Assembly: GCF_001540865.1 (NCBI RefSeq)
Contig: NC_033631.1
Coordinates: 2,483,935-2,547,934 of the forward strand
Source: Ananas comosus
Taxonomy: Eukaryota > Streptophyta > Magnoliopsida > Poales > Bromeliaceae
Reading direction: 5' to 3'
DNA: 64,000 nt
Below the pieces are notes generated by a model that saw nothing but the letters and a program-made list of their open reading frames with translations, had not been told where the DNA came from and did not search any database. This document shows positions 37,401 to 43,400 of this stretch, piece by piece. Both the position numbers and the translations under genes were made by a program. Each line of letters starts with the position of its first letter. Position 1 is the stretch's first letter.

Positions 37401-40400
37401 TTTTTTCAAACAAAATTTTACTGTAGCAAAACCAAAACAGTAAAATATATATGTTTTTTTTTTGAAAAATAGTATAAATTAAACTTAAACTTTTGAAAAG
37501 AACCGCACACTTTAAAAAAATTTACTGTAGCAAACCTTTTTTTAATTACCAAAGGTTTTACTGTAGCAAATTAAAACCTCCGTACACGAGAGCTAAAAAA
37601 AATACTGTAACAAATTTTGTTTTAACTTTAACAAAATAGTTTTACTGTAGCAAAACTAAAACCTTAATTTTTTTTTTTTTTTTAATAACAGTAGAAGACA
37701 AATAAAAATTGCAAGCAAACTATATGCAATTAGATTTTAAAAAATGCTAATCCCAACTTAAATTAATTTTGTATGTCAATCATACAAACAAGTTATCAAA
37801 CAAATTATATACAATATGCACAATTATTATTTTTCGGATTAGCACTTGTTAGATTTTAATCACAATCAAATCGGAATACGCCTTAGAGTGTTGAGGAAAA
37901 CCCGCAACGAATAATCCGATAGTGACAAAATCTAACTAATTTAGTGATAAAATTAATAACATTAACTTACCAGTAATCGCTAAATTCCAAAAAATAAATT
38001 GTGGAAGTAGAATGCCAAATTAATTTGATCCGGAAGCGTGCGAAGCACTGCCCTAAGGCGTATTCCCGTCCTTCGTGCGGGACTAACCGGAAACACCGCC
38101 CCAAGGTACGACCGGAACTCCTCCTCCTACGAGCACGATCGCGGAAGAGGTTGACGAAGACTCTTTCAACACTCGGTGAAAAATAATAAAATGAAAGAAA
38201 ATAACAAATGATTCTCAAATAGTATTCCTTCTCACTGTTATCTATGTTTCCAAAGTGTTCACCTCATATGTATATATATGTCCTCTCCAATACTATGGAC
38301 GAGGTAATAAAATATAAAGGGTTAAAGTATGGAACGTTGGAGCCCACAACGTTCCAACGCACTAATTAAGGTCTTAATTAGTGGAACGGATCTGCGCACG
38401 ATCCCCCCCTCGCGCGGAGCGGCCGCAGTTGATGCGGCCGTTTCGCTAATAGATAATTAAAAGTTAATAAAAAAATAAATATTAAATAAATAAAATTTTG
38501 GATTTTCTCCAACATGTTTCATATAAATCTCTTCATCTAAGTCACCATTCAGAAAAGCTGTCTTAACATCCATTTGATGAACAATCAAATTATGGACAGA
38601 AGCTAAGGCTATCAATATTCTAATTGAGGTAATTCTAGCAGCAGGTGCATACACATCAAAATAATCTACACCTGGCTTCTGTGCAAAGCCTTGTGCTACT
38701 AGTCTAGCCTTATACTTTTCTACAGAACCATCAGGTCTCAACTTCTTCTTAAAGATCCATCTACAGCCTACAGGCTTACATCCTAGAGGTAAATCAGTCA
38801 ACTCCCAAGTATTATTCTGTAGAATAGACTGCATCTCAAGATTAATAGCCTCTTTCCAAAATGACGCATCTACAGACTTCATAGCTTGGTCAAAGGTAGA
38901 TGGAGTATCTTCTACTAGTAGGACACAAAAATCATCTCCAAAAGTTTTCTCTACTCTAGGACGCTTACTTCTCCTAGGTTCGACCTCTTCTGTAGGTTCA
39001 CTAACTCTAGGTCTACTAGAGCTACCTACAGGCTCAGCTGGAGTAGGTCTATTTATTCTAGTTCTAAAAGGAAAGATATCCTCAAAGTACACTGCATCTC
39101 TAGCTTCAATAATAGTGTTGTTAGAAATCTCACTAATCTCAGAGTTCACCACTAGAAATCTGTTGGTGTTGCTATCTAATGCATAACCTATAAAAACTGT
39201 ATCTACAGTTTTAGGTCCAATCTTCCTTCTTTTGTTCTCAGGTATCTTAACGTTAGCTAGGCACCCCCACACTTTAAAATAATTCAAATTAGGCTTCCTA
39301 CCTTTCCAAAACTCATAAGGAGACATTAGAACTCTTGTGGGGAATCCTATTTAGAATCACACATGCAGATATCAAAGTTTCCCCCAACAAGTTCTCGGGT
39401 GCACCTGAACTAATAATCATCGAGTTCACCATATCCATTAAAGTTCTAGTCTTGCGTTCAGCAACTCCATTAGATTGAGGTGTATAAGGTGCAGTCACTT
39501 GATGTACAATTCCAAATTCTTGATAGAAAACAGTCATCTCATTTGAAGTATATTCACCTCCTCGATCAGATCTCAAAATCTTGATTTTCTTATCTAATTG
39601 ATTTTCTACCTCAGTTTTATAAATTTTAAATCTGCTTAAAACCTCATCTTTTGTCTTGATCAAATAAACATAACAATACTTTGAATGATCATCTATAAAA
39701 GTCACAAAATATTTATTTCCACCTCTAGTAGGTTTACTTCCATCACAAACATCACTATGCACAAGTTCTAAAAGATCACAATCTCTATCCACTGATTTAA
39801 AAGATTTTCTAGGCTCCTTAGCTTGCACACATATTTCACATCTATGATCAAGTAAATTAGATCTTAGGAATCAAATCAAGATGCATCAATCTTTTAATAG
39901 TATTATAATTTACATGTCCCAATCTTCCATGCCAAACATCAGTTGAAACAACATTCAAAACAAGTGCACTTTCATTAATAGGGGGAGGAGATACAGATAA
40001 CTTAAACAAACCATCACTCAAAAATCCCCCCTATAAAATTCACTCCCTTTGTAATAGCTACTCTGTTACATTCAAAAACCAACTTAAAACACTGTTGAAC
40101 TAAATGAGAACTACTAATTAGATTCTTCCTAATATCGGGAACATGGTGGACTCCGTGCAAGGTTAGGGTCTTCCCAGAGGTCAGTTTCAAATCTACTCGA
40201 CCGGTCCCAAGCACGCGAGAAAAGGCTGCATTCCCCATGTTCACCGATCCTCCACATGAGTCCTAATAGGTGGAAAACCAAGAGCGATCAAAGCAAGCAT
40301 GAATGTTTTCTCCAGTATCTATCCACCAATCAGAAGAACTAAAGGTAAGGTTAACTTCAGCTAAACTAGATCCTAACCTGACAATGGTGTATGAAGTGTC

Positions 40401-43400
40401 AGGCCCCGCAGTCAACATATTCATCTGGCGCTCAGGTGGACCGTTCTTCTTCTTCTTGGGTGCAGAAGGCCGAGTCTTGCGAAAATAGCAATCCTTCGCA
40501 AAGTGGTTGGTCTTCTCACACACAAAGCAACCAGAACTGCCTCCACTCTCGTCAGGTTTAGGCTTCTTAAAGTTTGGGTTGAACTTTCTATAATGGAAAG
40601 GCTTCTTTTTAAAGTTCCTATGAGGCTGAAAGTTTCTAGCCTTATTTTTAGGATTCTCTATTAGGTTGGCTTGGGTTGTGGATTCACTAGGCTTCTTATC
40701 CTTAGCTCGGTTCGACTCTTCTATCCTAATAGATCTTAGGACATAATTCAGGGAAAGCTCTCTTTGATTATGGTTAAGATCATTTGCATGATTCGACCAA
40801 GAGAGTGGCAACTTATCTATAAGGGTGGCTACTAAAAAACTCTCATCAAGATCTACACCACTAGATCTAAGCTGCTCAATTATATATTCAAAATCATGAA
40901 GCTGGTCAGACAGACTTATTATCCACCAATTTAAACTTAATTAAATCTGAAGCTTGGTATCCCTTCTGGGTAGGATCAACCTGACCATACTTGTTCTCTA
41001 AGGATGTCCAAAGTTCCCTAGCTGTTTTAGCACTACAGTATATGTCATACAGTTTATCAGATAGGTTACTAAGAATCCGGTTCAAGCAATGATAGTTGAT
41101 CCTATTAGGGTCAACATGAGGTATGGTTGTAGGTGTAGGTACAGTTTCAGTAGTAGGAGTGGATCCGGCTTGGGCTCGGCTCCGAGTATACAGTCTGTTG
41201 ACCGCAGTCTGGATTGCACCTTCAGGTGCAGATCCATTGCTATTCTCAGCAGGATCCGAGATTGCAGATACAAGCCCAAGTGTACTGAGCCAGAACCTCA
41301 TTTGGTTCTGCCACCTTTTAAAGTTACGACCATCAAAGGTGAACGGTTTCACCGAATACGAATCCTCCATCATGAAAAATCTGTTTACAAGTAATCCTAA
41401 TATAATGTCACAAGACTGTTCTAAGGTTTACAGAAATAACAGTAAAGTGTTCTAAATTATGTTTAGTGACAGTATGATTATGTAGGTACTGAAAGATAAA
41501 TATATGGCAGCAATAAAATATTGTAATATTAATTATCAGTGCAAGAATGACAGTATGTATATATGTTCAGGATTATAATAACATTAATCACATGACACAT
41601 ATATATTATAATATTCTATGTACTATACTCGAGGAAATAGAAATATTAAAATTAATCTCACTTCTAGAATGTTGGAAAACTTATTCTCTTTCTAAAATCC
41701 TTAGTAAAATACTTTTATAAACAATTTTGAATGAAAACAATTTAACTTCAGTTTTTAAAAATCTTAAGCAAAAAATTAAATAGTCAATGGTATAAAGATT
41801 AAGAGATCAGATAAAACCTATCGGTCGAGGCATGCGAATGCAATGTTAGTTTTAATTATTTAAAAACTGTGATTTAAAACTTTATTTTGGCCCATGGGTT
41901 TCCTGGGCAATCCAACTCTCTATGGGCCTTGCCTAGGAGCCCGTGCCTTAGTTTCCACATATGGAGTTTAGTCCGACATTGGAAAGCAAAGGCATGTTGC
42001 TATACTTTATATACTCTCTCACTCTCAACTTAATTGCTTAGGAGAACATGAAAGTGGAGCTCTTGACTAAACACCCGCACGCACCCACGGCACGGGCCGA
42101 GCCGGGCCGGGGCGGGCGGCGGCGCTCGTAAACCCGGTTCATTTACACCTTTTATTTTATTAGATTTTAATATTATTATATTATTTAATTAACCCAGTGA
42201 TGACCTTTCCTTGGAAAGGGTGAAGCGCTGGATCTTGTCCAGATTTGGTCATGGTCCAAGATCCTGGTCAAAGATCTTTTGGTCATGATCCAACCTCGGG
42301 AAAAAGCTAGAGCTTCGTCAAAGATCTTACCTTGGACTCTTCCCGTTGGACCACTCATGAAGCTCTCCTATATAAAGAAAGGTGATGGTGCATTTGTACA
42401 TATACGGTGAACTCAAGCTGAGCTTGCACTTGGAAAACCCTCTTCTTCCTCACCTTCTTTCACATTGATTTTTACATCTATTCTACACTTTGCATTTCCA
42501 TTTTTGCTGGATCTCTGAAAGCTTATTGGGTTCGTGTTGCGCCACCCTGAAGACATGCCGACAGGGTGGACAGTGGTCGTTGTATCGCTAGGAGTGATTG
42601 CCGGAGCCTCGCACGTGGAGGAGCAATCTCGCTTCTAGGACAGTGCATTCGTACGCCTCGACCACAGGCTTCATCTGATCTCTTAATCTTTATACCATTG
42701 ACTATTTAATTTTTGCTTAAGATTTTTAAAAACTGAAGTTAAATTGTTTTCATTCAAAATTGTTCATAAAAGTATTTTACTAAAGATTTTAGAAAGAGAA
42801 TAATTTTTCCAACAAGGGTGGTATTGCAATGAATAAAATCAACCAACAAGAATTGGTCTTTCCCGTTCCTTAAAAAAAAAAAAATTCGACTGAAGGAATA
42901 AAATTTTTAAAAGTGACTGAGGAACTAAAGAATGTTTAGAATCTAGCAACAAGTTGGTTTTGGAAAACCCTAATTCACTTTATCAAAACAGCAAGCATTC
43001 TTAAAATGTTAGCCGCTAACAAGATGTAGGTTATGAAAACCGTTGTAGGAAATTGCTAATTTTCTTTTTTTTTAAGAAAAAAAATTGCCAATTTTCTTGA
43101 TTTCCTATGCAGATAGAAAACAGCAGGAAAATCCTATTTTTAGTAAGGACTTACTAATTTAGTGAGCATATTCCAAATAAACAAGTCTTAAACTGAATCC
43201 AACTTAAGAGTCATCAGAATTTTAGCAGGCTGATCACAAAAATTGGAGCAGTAAAAGTGAAATGAAGATTAACTAAAAACCGACAAAATGGAGCGAACTT
43301 ACTCTAGCACAAAATTCAAGAGCTAAAGGCTGGAAAACATCATATCCAAGTACCTGCAAACAAAGGAACAATTACTGTAAGAAAATTCTACCTCCAAACC

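Larger units (their letters stand above)
31656..38514 (-). mobile_element. Inner Ty1/copia element, complete with both LTRs, recent
   Basis: 6859 bp with a perfect 5-bp duplication TGTTT (31651-31655 and 38515-38519), inserted into the outer element's RT. LTRs 31656-32284 (629 bp) and 37889-38514 (626 bp) differ by five substitutions and one 3-bp indel that I can count, about 0.8%. At an assumed grass rate of 1.3e-8 per site per year this is about 0.3 million years (inference). PPT GTGAGGGAT precedes the 3' LTR. GAG, protease, integrase, RT and RNase H follow in copia order. Two in-frame stops and one frameshift make it non-autonomous as read. The PBS is not tRNA-Met-like. Confidence 0.95.
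28971..42813 (-). mobile_element. Outer Ty1/copia element in CDC6 intron 9, with inverted terminal LTR
   Basis: About 7.0 kb without the nested inner element. Left to right it has: a full minus-oriented LTR (28971-29943); polypurine tract GTGGGGGAA (29944 region); RNase H and part of RT; the inner element at 31656-38514; the rest of RT, integrase, protease and GAG up to the ATG at 41373; a leader; a 3'-end LTR piece (41670 to about 41843); then a full LTR in plus orientation (41844-42813). The flanks AGAGT (28966-28970) and AGGGT (42814-42818) match at 4 of 5. Both outer ends therefore show the U5 end of the LTR, not the usual U5 and U3. The element is dead because of stops and the insertion. 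Confidence 0.88.

Noticed and set aside
31656..38514. Inner copia as an autonomous active element
   Set aside because: TAA at 36487, TAG at 35260 and a one-base frameshift near 35200 interrupt the polyprotein.
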